Assembly: GCA_009746045.1 (NCBI GenBank) | Contig: RPFO01000167.1 | Location: forward strand, 1,612,659-1,655,158 | Source of the DNA: Mesostigma viride | Lineage: Eukaryota > Streptophyta > Mesostigmatophyceae > Mesostigmatales > Mesostigmataceae | Direction: 5' to 3' | DNA length: 42,500 bases | In this document: piece after piece, positions 20,341 to 34,100 of the stretch | Numbering within the stretch: position 1 is the stretch's first letter | How the letters are laid out: every line of letters begins with the position of its first letter | Program-made: the position numbers and the translations under genes | The notes under the pieces: model-generated | Databases searched by the model: none | What the model saw: only the letters and a program-made list of their open reading frames with translations | What the model was told of the DNA's origin: nothing

Positions 20341-20512
20341 TTGCTTCTAGACCACTTGCAATTCCACGGAAGAGGTCTAGGACACAACTTGTCTTTGTGT
20401 CTGCAAGGGGTGTGGCTCCTAAAAAGTCATGTGCTGTGGAATCTCGATCCATCTCATCATTTATCGGGTACACTTGGAGATTCTTTCCTCAAGAAGGCAA
20501 CCCAGGTAAAGA
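20341..20512 (+). pseudogene. Possible leucine-rich-repeat remnant
   Basis: One plus-strand frame reads G-L-G-H-N-L-S, V-W-L-L-K-S, and L-S-G-T-L-G-D-S-F-L, reminiscent of plant-type LRRs (L-x-G-x-L-P). A GTAAAG follows at 20507. It is short, isolated and degenerate, so it may be chance. Confidence 0.2.
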
Positions 20513-20662
20513 TCTTTCTTTTTGTGGACTAGGGATTATGTTGGTGATCAGTTTTAGTCGTTACAAGGTGCACTTTCTGCACCCAGAGTAGGTGGCTGTT
20601 TACATCCTTCACCTGCAGGTTGTAGCCCAGAATGTACATTAAAAACCATAAGCCCCTAGTTT

Positions 20663-20818
20663 CAGGGCCATTAATTAATGAATGAATTAATTAATAGACA
20701 CGTGACTGCGTACGTCACGGGAGCATAAGTCCTCAGTGGGAGGGGAACATGGGATGGAATGGATGATGCTAGCTATCTAGTTCAGGACTAGTTATAGGGT
20801 TGTGGGCACCAGGGCCAT
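20663..20818 (-). mobile_element. Short LINE 3' end, minus strand
   Basis: CAGGGCCAT at 20663-20671 and 20810-20818 flanks 138 bp. On the minus strand the insert ends GACTTATGCTCCCGTGACG, then CACGTGTCT and a TTAA-type tail. The 3' block is shared with the element at 36241 and the relics at 7255 and 9250. Confidence 0.75.
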
Positions 20819-20848
20819 GTGTTACGTATACGCCCAACGGAGCTATGT

Positions 20849-20895
20849 TCTTAATTAATTAGGTAATTAATTGTTAATTAATTAGGTACTTAATT
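20849..20895. repeat. TTAATTAA-rich patch
   Basis: Three TTAATTAATTAGGTA-like units in tandem. Probably derived from LINE tails or simple-sequence expansion. Confidence 0.4.
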
Positions 20896-21012
20896 GGGTA
20901 AAAGCCTATGACGTGCAGAACGTCCAAGCAGGACAACCCCTATGCTTTTGGACGGGGGGTTGTTTGCCCGCCGGCCAGGTAAAAACAAGCGGCCAGGCTG
21001 CGGCCGCATGGC

Positions 21013-21065
21013 GGTTAGGTGGCTAATCTCAAGGAGACAACCAGCTCAGGTTAGGTGGCTAATCT
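21013..21065 (+). repeat. 17-bp direct repeat flanking a 19-bp CAAGGAGACAACCAG insert
   Basis: GGTTAGGTGGCTAATCT occurs at 21013-21029 and 21049-21065. Between them is CAAGGAGACAACCAGCTCA, whose first 15 bases recur at 20009, 21241 and 21389. Confidence 0.65.
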
Positions 21066-21236
21066 ATCTAGCGTGTGAACCTGGTCTCTGCAAGCAAGGT
21101 CAGTGGCCAGCTAGTAGCTATGCCACAAGGCTGCTTTACTGCTACGTACGCCTGTACATTAGAACCAAAAATCGTAAGTAAACTAGGGACATGGATGTCC
21201 AGTCACGTGATCAGGAAGGATGACCTGTTGCTATCG

Positions 21237-21450
21237 GTATCAAGGAGACAACCAGCGCAGGCCAGAAATCGGGAGAATCCGGACCATGGTAGCTCGAGCC
21301 TGTCGTTATCTTTTCCGCGTTTTCGAGTCGTTCAGGATGATGAATATGAATGGAGATGGAAATGTGTAGCCTTGTTCATTGAAATTATCAAGGAGACAAC
21401 CAGCGCAGGCCAGAATGGCTGGCTTGCGTGAAGAGCGACTAGATGACCTA
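21237..21450 (+). repeat. About 200-bp direct repeat, copy 2
   Basis: Second copy of the repeat at 20005. It carries an extra internal piece at about 21387-21416 that repeats its own start (ATCAAGGAGACAACCAGCGC), where copy 1 has none. Confidence 0.8.
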
Positions 21451-24400
21451 GAGGGTGGGGCCGGAAACAGCTTGCTTGATCAGGGCGTGTGTGTCGAGCC
21501 TAACTGGCCGGGAGTGTCTAGTGGTGAGCATCATTGCTGCGATCACTCTCCCACCATTTACGAGGAAATACCAGCAAATGGAAAACCACTGAGAAGGTCT
21601 AGCTAGTCAGTCATTACATTCGCCATGCCATGTTTCCAAACGTCCAAGAACTGCACACGAGCAAAGGCAAAAATCCGAAGGACATCACTTTCAAATGTGC
21701 GGCGTGAACCAAACGCCCACATATGCCAGAAAACATCATCTTACTGTAGCGACGCGACGGTGGGGACAACGAATCCAGTGCCAAGCTCGGAACGGCCGCA
21801 AAGTTGATCTGGCATCACAGGGTTCAGATGCTCGAAGATACTGAGCGATCCAGCCGGTCAACGACCTGCCCGCCGGTTATACCGGCCAAGTGATGAACTG
21901 CCCTTGGTCACTCCCACAGGGTGAGACAGCCTTACTCCATGTCAGTCACGTACCCAGAACAAGGGAACACAACCGTGCACCGTTACGAAAATTCCAAGCA
22001 CAGCACTTGGTTGCATCAATCGGAGATTCATCAAGCGTTTGATAGGCCAACGGATGTATGTCCGTTGTGCTGATAACCCCTAAACCTACCACGACTGTGC
22101 GGAATCATCATGAAATTTAAGACATAGAATCCACATCGTGCTACACGAAATCGATGCTTCTCCCAATCTTGCACCCACGGCCCCTCGCCAATATCAGGTG
22201 GCTGAAAAAGCCACTCAGTTTATTTGCTAGCTGAAGGAAGAAGCGTTACACTAGTTCCGGGAGCAGTTCCGTTAATGGCAGCAAAGTACTCGCAGACGCA
22301 GTTGCAGTCGGCTCGCAATCGCAAGGGAAACCCGACCTCCCATTTCTTTGGTAAGCGCTTTCGCTCGAATGACCGACTCTGTCTTTAACTGCACGTTAGA
22401 TGCCCAGATCAGGATGCCCAGATCACCTACGACACAGGATGGTCGTTGCTTCTTAGCAGCTTGCACACTAGCATTATAGGTAATTGAAATATACTTTCTG
22501 CTCAAGATATTTTACTGTATGAGGATTGCACCGACAACTTGCCTATAAATTATAGGCTGATTTGGCTGCGCTTGACGATTTCACGTCGTTTAAGGTCTGG
22601 TCGTCCATTCACTACATGTTCACTACATGTACACTACATGTACACGGCCGTTTCATGGCCAAGACGTTGCTCACGTGTGAGTTGGCCCTAACATAAACCT
22701 GGCCCTAAGATAAATCGATAAGATGATCGATAGTTCGATAGAGTCATACCCATTACATATGGCCGGAGCCAGGAGCCCAGGACGCGCGACCACCGCGACG
22801 GGTGTTCGTAGTCAGGATCGAACGTGACGCACCCTGGACGCACAATTATTAATCGAGTTTCTCACATGTCACAACATCGACCCTCATGCTGCCGCTTGCC
22901 CCCGTGCGGTCTCATCAGTCATCACAGCTGGTCAGTGGTCTCAGACTCGGCTCTCTGCTGGCGGGCTCGTGCCCGTTTTATGCACGCGCCTTCATGCCCC
23001 GCGGCCTTATGCATGTATGCCCCCGTCGAGATGTCAAGGTTATCCCATGAGGCCGCGACTGATGGTGAGCCCCGGTCCGGCCAGCCATTACCTTTCGTGT
23101 GACCCACGTTACGGTCTCCCTTCTAATTACCGAACCGAACCGGATATTAAGATGCGGACCATGCGCGAGGTGCCGAGGTCGCGAGGTGCGTTCGTTGTGC
23201 ATCATAAATTAGATGCGTAAACTGTGCTCGTGCGCGAGCGGCCCCGGCGCGCGGGGCCGGGGTTGATTTGTCGACGTCAGACGTCCAGGCATTTGGGGGT
23301 TTTGTCTAATTCGTGGCGCACACGTGATACGTATACCGCTGGTAGCTCGGTAAGTTGTCATGAACCATTGGGGTCACTTACTAGCAAATTTGGTTAAACT
23401 TTTACCAAAACATCCTACGAAAACGTCTCGCAAATATGGGGTAATTTTCCAGTAATAGGGCTTTTCTTTTATAAGAATATTCTGCTCGCGCTTAGTATAA
23501 ATTGCATATATACAAATATTTCTCATACACAAAAATTAACAGCCAATAAATGCATGTATAGCCGCACTTGTAGATGTCACCATGAACTAAATATGCCAAT
23601 TAGACTAGATCATGCTACATGTAGAGGAGCCTGTCCTTTTATCCATTTTGCGCCTTCAGTTAAAGTGGCAGTTGCATGGGTTAAATATTACCACGTCGTG
23701 ATCAGGCGCCCGGCTTGGCTCGACGGCCGGTATGATCAAGGATATTGGCTGTATGCGCTCCACTCATGCACGACAGCTGTGCGTGGACAAATATAAATAG
23801 CTGTACTACTAGCTGCCTAGCTAGCTAGTAGTAACTAGCTACCTCCTACCCTGCAATGGTGTTTATTAACGTCTTTAATTTACTGCTTATACCAGCTGGC
23901 CGGCCGGCGCCACCGTACGACGTACCGGGACCGCTCTACGTATATATATATATACGTTTTCTGGGCTTTATGAGATCATACGTATGGTCACGTTTTCCCG
24001 TCAGTTGATGGTTTGCTCGACAAGTTCATTATCACTGGGATCAGGACACATGCAGCAGACGTCGATCGGTGTTCACGACTCGTGGGTTTGGGCACTGATC
24101 AGTGTCTGAAACGGGCAGCTGTAGTGCTCCGAGGATCAGCAGTATTCATGAGCGTTTCACTTGATATTGCAGATCAAGAAATCCCGATCCCCGCGTGACA
24201 TACTAATCATGACAGCGTCAACATCTTACGTGGACTTCTCTCACTTCTGAAATTTGCTCACTTCCGAAAGTTGTCCACTTATGAAATTGCTCATAATGTA
24301 TTAGGGTAATTGCCCGTAATACAATAATCCGAAAGGCATGTAATCTCACGAGCACAGTGTGTGTGCCATATTGGATCTGGAGTACCGCCAGTTGCACGTC

Positions 24401-25198
24401 AGCCACGTACACTAGCAGCATGAGTTTCGTTGTAGCCTGATGCTCGACCTAGCTTTATTGTTTTAGCTATCGCTGCCCATCTTGTTTGCGACTCTTCCAT
24501 CATTAGGTTGCAGCCGTTTCTCCAATACGAGTTTATACCCACCCATGCATGGCCATGCCACGCCATTAAATATTTGCCTCCACCTCTTCTTCCTTTGTCC
24601 TTAAGCGACGTATCATCAGTGTCACGACATCATCATATGTCCATCTCCTTGATATGTCCATGGACAGATAGCCTGTACATGTGCGCAGTCCCGGCTTGTA
24701 CTGTCAGTTCTACTACTGCGTACACGTAATCTTGTTGATTAGGCCCTTCTTATTCTATGAGTACGTTCATCAAGTGGGGGTACAATTATCGGCTAGGCAG
24801 TGCCAGGGTTTTTGTTGAACAAGAATTCTGATACTATAACAATTATTATCATGCATGTTTCTCTTCCCAATCAGGCCGGGCCGAGATCCACCGGTGGCAC
24901 TCCTGGTGGCCATAAGATACCTATTGGTGAACTCCACCTCAAATTCAACCGCTCTCACAACTACACAGCCTGCCATCAGTGAAAATGGTGAGATAATGGA
25001 CTTTTCTGCGAATGCTTCATACGCAGATTCTACTTCTTACAACTGCACCAAACTGTGGCCCTTTATTACTATGATTCCAGTAATAAGATTTGTGACTGGC
25101 AGCTACAAATAGGCAGCAGCCCACCAGTTGCCGTGTCAATCATGGAATTTTGCTGTCCTGGTCGGTGCCCTGTAATGCTCTGCGCATGATTACCTGCA
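21451..25198. other. Gene-poor region, no gene recognised
   Basis: No ORF here resembles a known protein. It holds a tandem 11-12 bp repeat (TTCACTACATG) at about 22611-22650, adjacent GC-rich hairpins at 23226-23239 (GCTCG/CGAGC) and 23239-23259 (CGGCCCCG/CGGGGCCG), and a (TA)n tract near 23941-23955. The last kilobase may contain the promoter and possible further 5' exons of the ankyrin-kinase gene. Confidence 0.4.
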
Positions 25199-28100
25199 AT
25201 GGATACAAAAGCGTTGCATGTGACCTTAACATTGCGGATGCTGATGTCTGACATGCCCGCACTCTTCTGCTTGATTTGTACGCTGTCAATGGTGCAGAGT
25301 CGGGCCGGTACTGGTGGGAATCCTGGTCTGAATGGCCTACTGATGGAGGCGGCACAGGGAGGCGACCTGGATGCCGTCAAGACTCTCATCAAACGCGGTG
25401 CAAACGTGGATGCCGAGGATAACGTGAGCTAGACTTTGCCCAGTGGGCACAGCCGTCCTGCATCTTGTGGTGGCCCTGCATAGTGAATAGGTGGTATACA
25501 TGCATTGTTCAATCTGTCTTCAAATTTGCCGAAACCATCCGACGACCATGCATTGTCAGTTAGGCATGGTTATATTTATAGAACTGCCTTTTCTTTTGAA
25601 TTGGATTTTGAATGCGCCATTTCTGTATTTAAAATTTTGACTTTCAGCAAGTTTTCCCTATACTCTCCAACTGCTTCCCCTTGTGCACCAACAACACTAA
25701 ATGCAAACAGCATGAAACAGAACCATACCTGCACAACTATGCCTGCACGCACTGCTTCGATCTCTTGCAACTAAAATATTTTCGTTTATACTTCAAAGTG
25801 CTCGTCTTCATGCATGGCAGCATCAGGCCATCAGGTAAAAGTGATTAACAGATATGGCAGTCCTGCTATGGCCCAATCGTTCTCAGAAGGCCCATAAGGT
25901 ACCCTGAGCCTATAATAATCATCCCCCAAAAGACGCCACACTGGGGCACTGACTGTTCAGAAGCATGGCCATGTGGTGACATGCCATTCTTTCTTCTGTG
26001 AGTTACATTGTATTAGTGGCCAGAAGATTACCCAGATTCTAATTGTCATGCAGCATTTGGACGAGGCTTTGCCCATGCTTGGACACCCTTGTCTGTGGTG
26101 TACTGCTATAATTGTGCAAACCACTTTTGACTGCCTTGATCTCCTGTGTTCCCTCCTGCACACCTGCTTGCATGGCTCACTAACTTCCAACCTGGCCCTC
26201 AATCATTTCATTTTGTCAATCCATTTACGTCCTCACCGTAAATTCTAGAGTTCTGTCGGTGCTTTCCTGTTATATGCATGCCTTTTTTATAGTAGACCTG
26301 CGCTTCCATGCCTCGATCAGCTAGTATGTAGTCCAGTTGCATGTAAAGCATGTAATATTTTCAGGCGTCGGGCCTGCCATCTCAAAATCTGCTGTAAACA
26401 TGGGATGCACTTTGCCGATAAACTGCTGCACAATCCTGCTTGTTTCCAGCAGGTGACATCTTTTTGTGCATTGGGTATCGCACTTTGGCATTGGGTTGGT
26501 GCTGGTGTGCTCTCAGAATTATGAGACCTCTCTGCACGCTGCTTCGCGTGAAGGCCACCTGGATGTGGTCGAGCACCTGGTGTTCAGCGGTGCATACATA
26601 GAGGCCAAAGACTGGGTCAGTTCTCTTGAATCCTCGATCCCCGTTTCCTTCCAAGCACGTAGGGTAATTAGCCCGTACATATAATTTCACTGGTCTCAGT
26701 CGTATATGTTCATGGGGGATTATCAGGAGGCAGAGATCTATCGAGAGCAGGCTAATTGTAAAGTGTCATTGTGATGTGCGATTGGTGTACGGGCTGCATT
26801 ATGATGAAGGGTCGCTCACCCTGCCCGCATCTTTAATAAGCTCTATTTATAAGGGGCGATGCTTTGTCAGATTGCGCTGCCGGCAAGATTCAGGACTGTC
26901 AGCCGGTTTGGGACTAAGTATACTGAACATTGGGGATAATGATGAAGGCAACCAATGTTGATGTTTCTTCAAATAGAGCTCCAGCCAATGACATGAGATC
27001 AGCAGTGGCCGAGGATGGTCAGACTGTGTGCTGCGTTTGAATGGCATTCCTATCATGCATGAGACACACCTCAGTGGTTACAGCAGGCCTTGACTGGCTT
27101 AAATATTTTATTACTATCGTAATAATCACATAGTACATATTCATTGAAAATGATACATTATTGGAATGAGACAAGCAACACAGCCTGCAAGTGCAAGACA
27201 AGAACAAGCGAAGATCATTTACCAACCAATACAGCAAAAACTACAGGCAGGCAACGGCACTGCCAGCCCGCTGGAGTGCCCTAGCTACATCTAAACCGCC
27301 TCAGTGGTGCGCCGCAGTAAATTTGGTATATATATTATCGTCATTGCCCCTTTTTTTAAGTACACACGTGTACACTCAAGTGAGAGCCTATCCCCCATCG
27401 CTTTTCCATGGTCAATTATTGCTTATCTCTCTCAGCTGGGTGCCTTCTGCGGTACAGCCTTACCTAGTTGCCTAAGTTCTGCGATACAGCTGGGCGCCGT
27501 CTGCGATAAGCACCTTCCTGTGGGGCATGCTCCTGTTTTATCCCCACGGGCCCCGCGGTCCATTGCTAGCATGCAGGGTAGAACTCCGCAGGTGGAGGTT
27601 ATTGCCCCTGAGGATAGCCGCTACACTACCGCCTCGTCTGCCATTACAGTAGAGGAGTCAGCTCAGATAGCAGAGGATTACATCCCCCTCTGGCCTCTAG
27701 AGACTATAAAAATTGGTTGGGGCATGATGCAGACGATATTTGTAACTTTTGTGTGATTATTTTTCTAATGAGATTAGCGTACTGCTCCGTGGCATGCCCA
27801 TGCGCATGACACACAAGTACCTACTTAGTTACTTGGGTGCCTTAATTTATCTCTGCACTGAATAAGTGTGAGATTCTGTTACATGTGGGTAAAGGAAATC
27901 ACGTACGGTTGGTGGTGGCAGTTGTAAACATGGGAAAATGTATATTTCCATGCCCGGCAGCTTCTGGCAGGTGCTATCATGCCATCCACATTATAATTTA
28001 CTCACCTGTGCTAATCACTTGCTGCCCGCCTGTTTCAAGGTTTCAGATGCTGACACGTCCACGCGCGTTGGTGGGTTTGGCTCACGGGCATGTGTGTCTC

Positions 28101-31100
28101 CTGCGTTCTGACAGTCCGAGTGGACCCCGCTGCACTATGCATCATATGCTGGCCATCTGAAGGTGGTGAAGTACCTGGTGTCCAATGGTGCGAACATGGG
28201 TGCCAAGTCAAAGGTCCGTCATCTTTTCTACCACGCAGGTGCAATCCACCTTTTAAGTAAATGTCAACAGCTCATCTGCCTGGAACACCGCCCATTAGGA
28301 GTGAGCGGGGTTGGTTTCTGATCATGTAGCACGGTGTTATGCGACACGCTAGCTTGCTGGCACAAGATAGTGAACAAAGTATACTGAGCCCACTGAGCTT
28401 TAGAGCAGTCGGGGTAATTAGCGTACGTATAGTAGTAGTGTGCAGAATGCAACCAGCACACACGTGCCCATGCATGATCCTGTACTTCATGTCAAGCAGC
28501 AGAGCTGGGCTGCAAATTACGTTGTACAATAGAGGGCGGCTAATTACGTTGAACATAGTTTTAAATTAAATTGACAACAGGTGTTCACCTTACAAGTGTA
28601 AATACCTATTGGCCACCTTACAGAGGGCTATGAATATCAATGTCACAAGGCAAAGCAAAGCGCAGTATGGTCTTTGACATTACAGAATGCATTTTTCAGC
28701 TATGAGATCTCACGGTTAACACCTTATGGAATTTACCGTGGTATGTTGGGCATTTACGTGCACGTGTTTTTCATGCACGTTATATATGTAAGTAACTTTG
28801 GGGGTTGTGGGTGAACCTTGGGTGTGCCCCTACAAAGTCCCTCAGGTTCCGTAGAGGCCTCTATATTCTCCCAAACCGGCAGTTCTCAATGAGTTCCAAG
28901 CCTATGTCTGGCCTCTGGACGATCGATGGGGCAGCCTTACTGCATCCGCTGCGCTTTTGCTACTTCCTGCTGTATTGCCCCCATAGTCGGGCCTGCACCA
29001 TGATGCAGAGAGAGTCCTCTGTGGCCTTCCCGCTTGAGTCAGTGAGAGAAGCTAGGGCGCCCTCCCTCCTTCTCATTGTGTATAGGGGTTGAAGGTTCCT
29101 TTATTGGATCCGTCTGGACTCGTGCTTTTCATCGATTAATTAATAAATTAGTTAAGTAATGAGTAACTTTATTGATGCTGCCCTATCTATTGTTTGAGGC
29201 ATGGTTCAGGTTTTTCAGATCATCAGTTGGCCGGCAAGTCGAACTGTCATTCATTTATTGGATCGGTTAGTTGACAAGGCAGCCTAGGCCAGTGCAGTTC
29301 ATCGGCTGTTTCCCTCGTTGACTGGTTGCCCAGTGGTTTAACATGTACTCGATGGGCTACTTTTCTTGGTTCTCGGATGTGCTATGTGCTCACCAACCGC
29401 AGACGGGAAAGACAGCTCTCTCTCTTGCTTTGGAGATGGATAAAGCGGATGTGTCGAAGTACTTACGTAAGGCTAGGCAGCAGAAAAAGAAGGTGAAGCA
29501 GCCTGCAGCCACCGCAGAAGCTATGGAGACCGCGGTAAGCCTCCAGTAGTGGTTTCAATTCCTCATTACAGGCATTGGCGGCACCCCACTGCAATTTTTC
29601 ATGTATTACGTACACTCAGACGCATCGTCATAATATCATAATTTCATAGATAAATTGTTTACCTGTGTAAGCTAACAGCCATGCAGAGATACCGTTTGTT
29701 TATTATGCTATTTGTAAGCTAATGTGCCGCTTACAGCTGCAGATGCTTTGTGTTTCTTATGCTTGCATTATTCGTACACTATCTTTCCTTGAATAGGTAC
29801 TGCTATCCAATTAAAACAGCTATAATAACTAATGAGGTGTGTTGTCACTATCTATCTGTTTTACATGATCGATGGCTTTATTCAAATCCTTGCCCAGAAA
29901 TGCATTTTTAAGAGCGAGGTCTTTTCCTTGTGAGACCCCATCCCCCTGTTCTGTTGATACCTCGTAAATTTCTACCCCCTTTCCCCCTCTTCAACGCTGA
30001 CGCAAAGTCATCGTGTTCTCGGTGGCACGTAATGTATGGCCAGCATACGTATGCAGTCGCCAGTCAGGAACTCGTCTCATTGGAGCCAGCCAATGTGACA
30101 CATGTAAGGATCTGGCTTTAGTTTGTCATAGTGGATTTGCGTGTGCTCGCCTGTTTTCAAAAGTATTCCTGATACTACGATGTAACGTTGCGTTGAGGAA
30201 AGTATCCTCAATCTTACAGGATATGTGCAGGCAGCTGCTGTCAGGCCCGCTTTCCTTGTTTGTGCTAGCTTTTATGAAGCTATGCTGAATATTGACGCGA
30301 TTGCAGGTTCTACCTTGGCTTAAGATCAGGTCGGCATGAGAACACTGGCCCGTGAGAGGCTGTTTACTGGATTCTTAAAGTCTTTATAAAGCGGTTTATA
30401 CCTTCATCTGCTTGCTTGGTAAGCAGATTGACAAAGTAATTTAGGTTTTTGCTATAAGGGCATCCAGGTACTTACACTGTCTACGCTAAGCGTCCGTCCT
30501 CCAGGTTGCCTTTCCAGGCCGCTTATCCGTGTCTCCGATGGTGTGTGTGATCGATGACCCTGATGTTTGAATGCATTGTACTATCAACCGCAGGAGGGTG
30601 GGATGCCTACAGATGATGCCGACACGCTCTATAGGGAGCATAATCCCTTCTCTGTTCTGCACGACTCCTCTGATCTGCTCGAGAACGAATCGCAGTGGCA
30701 GCAAACAGCCGCTGCAAAAATCAAAGGGATCGCGGTGGGTGCCTGCCAAGTGACACAGTGAATATTTCCCCTTATTTCAGGGCTCTCCAACCTTCCTGGG
30801 CATTGCCATGTTTGTGGTTGAAAGTACATCATAATTCTTGCTGCCAGATATAGAAAGCTCTGTTTACAAGCAATGATGTACTGTCCCCTTGTATTGGGAT
30901 GCCTACGGATCTAGGCCAGGAGACCCCTGTAGCCGCGGAATCTATGCCAGAGGTCCTAGTTTGAATCAGTGTTGGAGCTAATTGAGTTTTTGCATTTTTC
31001 GTGTCCCGCGCTTCGCAGCATTTTGTCGCAATTTGCTGCTTGCCTCGACGATGTATTGTCCCCAACACCTGGGCTGTTCATCATACCACTCCATAGTGTA

Positions 31101-34100
31101 ACAATTCCCCCCTGCTTACCTGCGAGACCCAAGCTTCTCTAGTTGAATTGCCGCGTCTATGAAGTTTATGTTTCTCACCCGTTCTAGCCCTGGCAGTGCA
31201 GGCGTGATGCAGGGGAAGGGGATCTTAGATCCCCTTCCCCCCGGATCTAGCTATGCAACGCCCAGTGATTGTTGGTCATGTGGCGATCTCAGTGCTTGAT
31301 TGGATGCAAAGTCTAATTAATATGCCAACCAGGCCACTTAAGTTGTGCAGGCTGGATGTCATTTTCAGATTAAACTGCATTGCAATCATCAGGCAATTAT
31401 TGTTATTGTTTGCCATTATTGAAGTGCAAGTTCCATTACGTGCCAGAAAACTCAGGGAGGCAAGGTCTTCCTATCGCACGCTTAAGGAAAAGAGGCATCG
31501 TGCAGCATTTCAATGCTTTGTTGAGCTTCGCTCATTTTATATATGACGAGTGGACGGGCTCAAAGGGGACCGACCTGCCGTAGACTAGCGCTTGTCACGA
31601 GGGTACTGCACCAGCCGGCCCTTTTTGTGCCGAGGCTGAGTGTGGTTCCGGAGTGCAGGCCTAGGTAGCTTCTAATGTACGTCACAAGACCTTGTTACCT
31701 GCGCCAGCAGCCAGGCGTGGCGCAACTGTGATGGGCAGTCAGTACACCTTGTACCTGCGCCAGCCGGCAGGCCTGCGTGGCGCAATGTGAATGATAGTCA
31801 GTACTTAGAGTGGTGTAGGGGGCGTAGGGAGGCCTCTTTTCAGCAATATTGCATTGCAGTTGTCTTTTGATAATTGCTGCTACTAAGCCTCTATATGCCG
31901 GAATGACAAATTCTGCTTGAATTATGGATAGAATTAGGCTGTGCATTCGGAGTTAAGCTTGCTTGGTAGGCTTCTCGTCTTTCATAAGATCGATATACCT
32001 TCCCTGTCCCCGCCACACTGCTTTACTTCAATTCCTTCTTTTCCACGTCCGCCACGCCTCTGCTTAAAGGTCCTGATGCCCCCCCCTGGCAGCCTTGCGA
32101 GTCATGTGGGCAGCGCTTCAAGTATGAAGTACAATAACGGTAACCGAGAAACAGTGGACGCCTTGCATGATGCATGGGGAATGTAACACGATGTGTGTCG
32201 CTTGTCACGCTACCTGGACTGCCTCTCACTTATTTTCCCATCCCGTGTAATATTTGGACGTGCTTGCATTTTTTGTGTCCCCCCCGATATGTACTACCTG
32301 ACGCACCCCGACTGACAAATTCTACTGACGTGTTGGCTTTGCATACGGTTGAAAATGGTTTCATTGCTGGTGTGCACAGAAGGACCGTTTTGCCGAGATA
32401 GCCTGGCCCGCTGGCCCGCTGGATCCCCAACCAGGTGTTCTTGCCAGTCTGGAGGGTTTGGTGCCGGGCATAAAAGAGACCTGGATGTTGGCGCAGGCGG
32501 CCTACAAAATGGGGTTGATGGTTATGGATGATGCCTTGGATGTGGCGAGTCTAGGCGAAGAGCTCAAGCAAGAGGATCAGCGCAGCAGGGAGCAGCTGAC
32601 GCAGGTGCAGGCACAAGAAGAGGTCGTGCACCGCAAGCTGGCTCATGTTCGTCGGAATACCAAGGACCTTGCTGCTACGAAAGAGCGGGACAAAGCGGTG
32701 CAGGAGTACGCGAGCAGCCTTCATGCGCTGAGTGATGCGTTGAAGAAGAAGGCAAGTCTGTCGATGCAACGCCAACTTCAGCGGCTGAACTTGAGTGCTG
32801 ACGTGGGGTTACCTAGCAGCGGACAGCAGAAGATGCCTGCAAGAGACGTGGGAGGAGGGTCTGCGCTTGACATGGAAGCAGCTGGCAAACTGGCCCTGGA
32901 ACGCTTGATCAAGGTGGTGAAAACCTGCAGCGAGAGGCTGGTGCCTGCGGCGGAGGCTACACAAAAGGTACTTGAGCAATTGCAGGCGAGCTTACAGCAG
33001 GAGCACAGCATCGCTATGGAACTGAAAGATGAGCTGGGTGTTGCCGTCCTGTCAGGGCACCGGTTTGTGGACTTGGCGATTTCGCGGCTGAAGGACGAGA
33101 CTCCTGAGGAGGATGGCAGGAATGCGCGCAAGCTGTCAGAGATCATGTCGTTGCAGGAGGCAGAAGTGCGCAAGATGATGGCCCTGCGAGAGAGCATCCC
33201 AGGGAGTCTGTCCCGCCTGGCGGCCGCCCAGCAGGAGGGGAAGCTGATCCAGCGACAGCTCAGGTACACGCGCCTGGAGATACAGGATGCGGAGGATGAT
33301 GGGCATCAGAGACAGCTTCAGCAGCTCAGGGAGAAGGAAAGGACGCTCCTGGAGCAAGCCTCTAAGGTGGCTGCGGAACAAAACGTGTTGTCAGAGGCGT
33401 TGGCCGATGTCAAGCTGCAGCAGTGGTACCCGGACTTGCTGGCACAGGAGGATAGCATAAGGGAGCTGCACAAGTTTCTACCGGCAGGGACCTTCAGGGA
33501 CCTGATGGATAACGACTGGAACCTGGCGAAGTTCCGTGACAGCCCTGGAGTCCCCCTGGTGTCGGCCAGGGGGGCGTGGCGGGTGCGTCTGGTGGAGGAC
33601 TGGAACGGGAAGAAGTGGGTGGTGAAGGAGATGGGGCCGGGGCCGGAGTTGCGGCGGGAGGTCAACCGACTCAAGGCGCTGCAGCATCCGCTTGTCATCC
33701 CTCTGGAGAGGGTTTTCATCGACAACAACGTGGCCCACCTGCAGATGCCTTACTACAAGAACGGGAACTTGCGTGGCTGGGTTGAGCGGATCAGGGGCCC
33801 CCAGAAAGAGATCGTCAGCCTGACCACCCAGGAGGGTGCGGAGATCTGGGCCACGATGAAGCAGGTCTTTCAGGCGGTGGCCTTCCTCCACCGCAAGGGC
33901 ATTGTGCATCGCGACCTCAAGCCGGAGAACGTGCTGCTGCAGGATGACGGCCAGATCGCGCTGTGTGACTTTGGCGTCAGCCACGATGTGCTGGCGCACC
34001 TGCAGACGACCAAGGCGCCGCTGACTGTGGGGGGATACACCGCGTGCTATGCCGCCCCGGAGGTGCTCGCGGGGAAGGGTGTGTCCACGAGCAACCCGTA

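Noticed and set aside
32448-32460. Acceptor TTGCCAG at 32447, or a TTG codon at 32458, as the start of the large exon
   Set aside because: The 32447 acceptor is out of phase with the preceding exon and TTG is not a credible start. CACAG before 32380 keeps phase 0 and the open frame.
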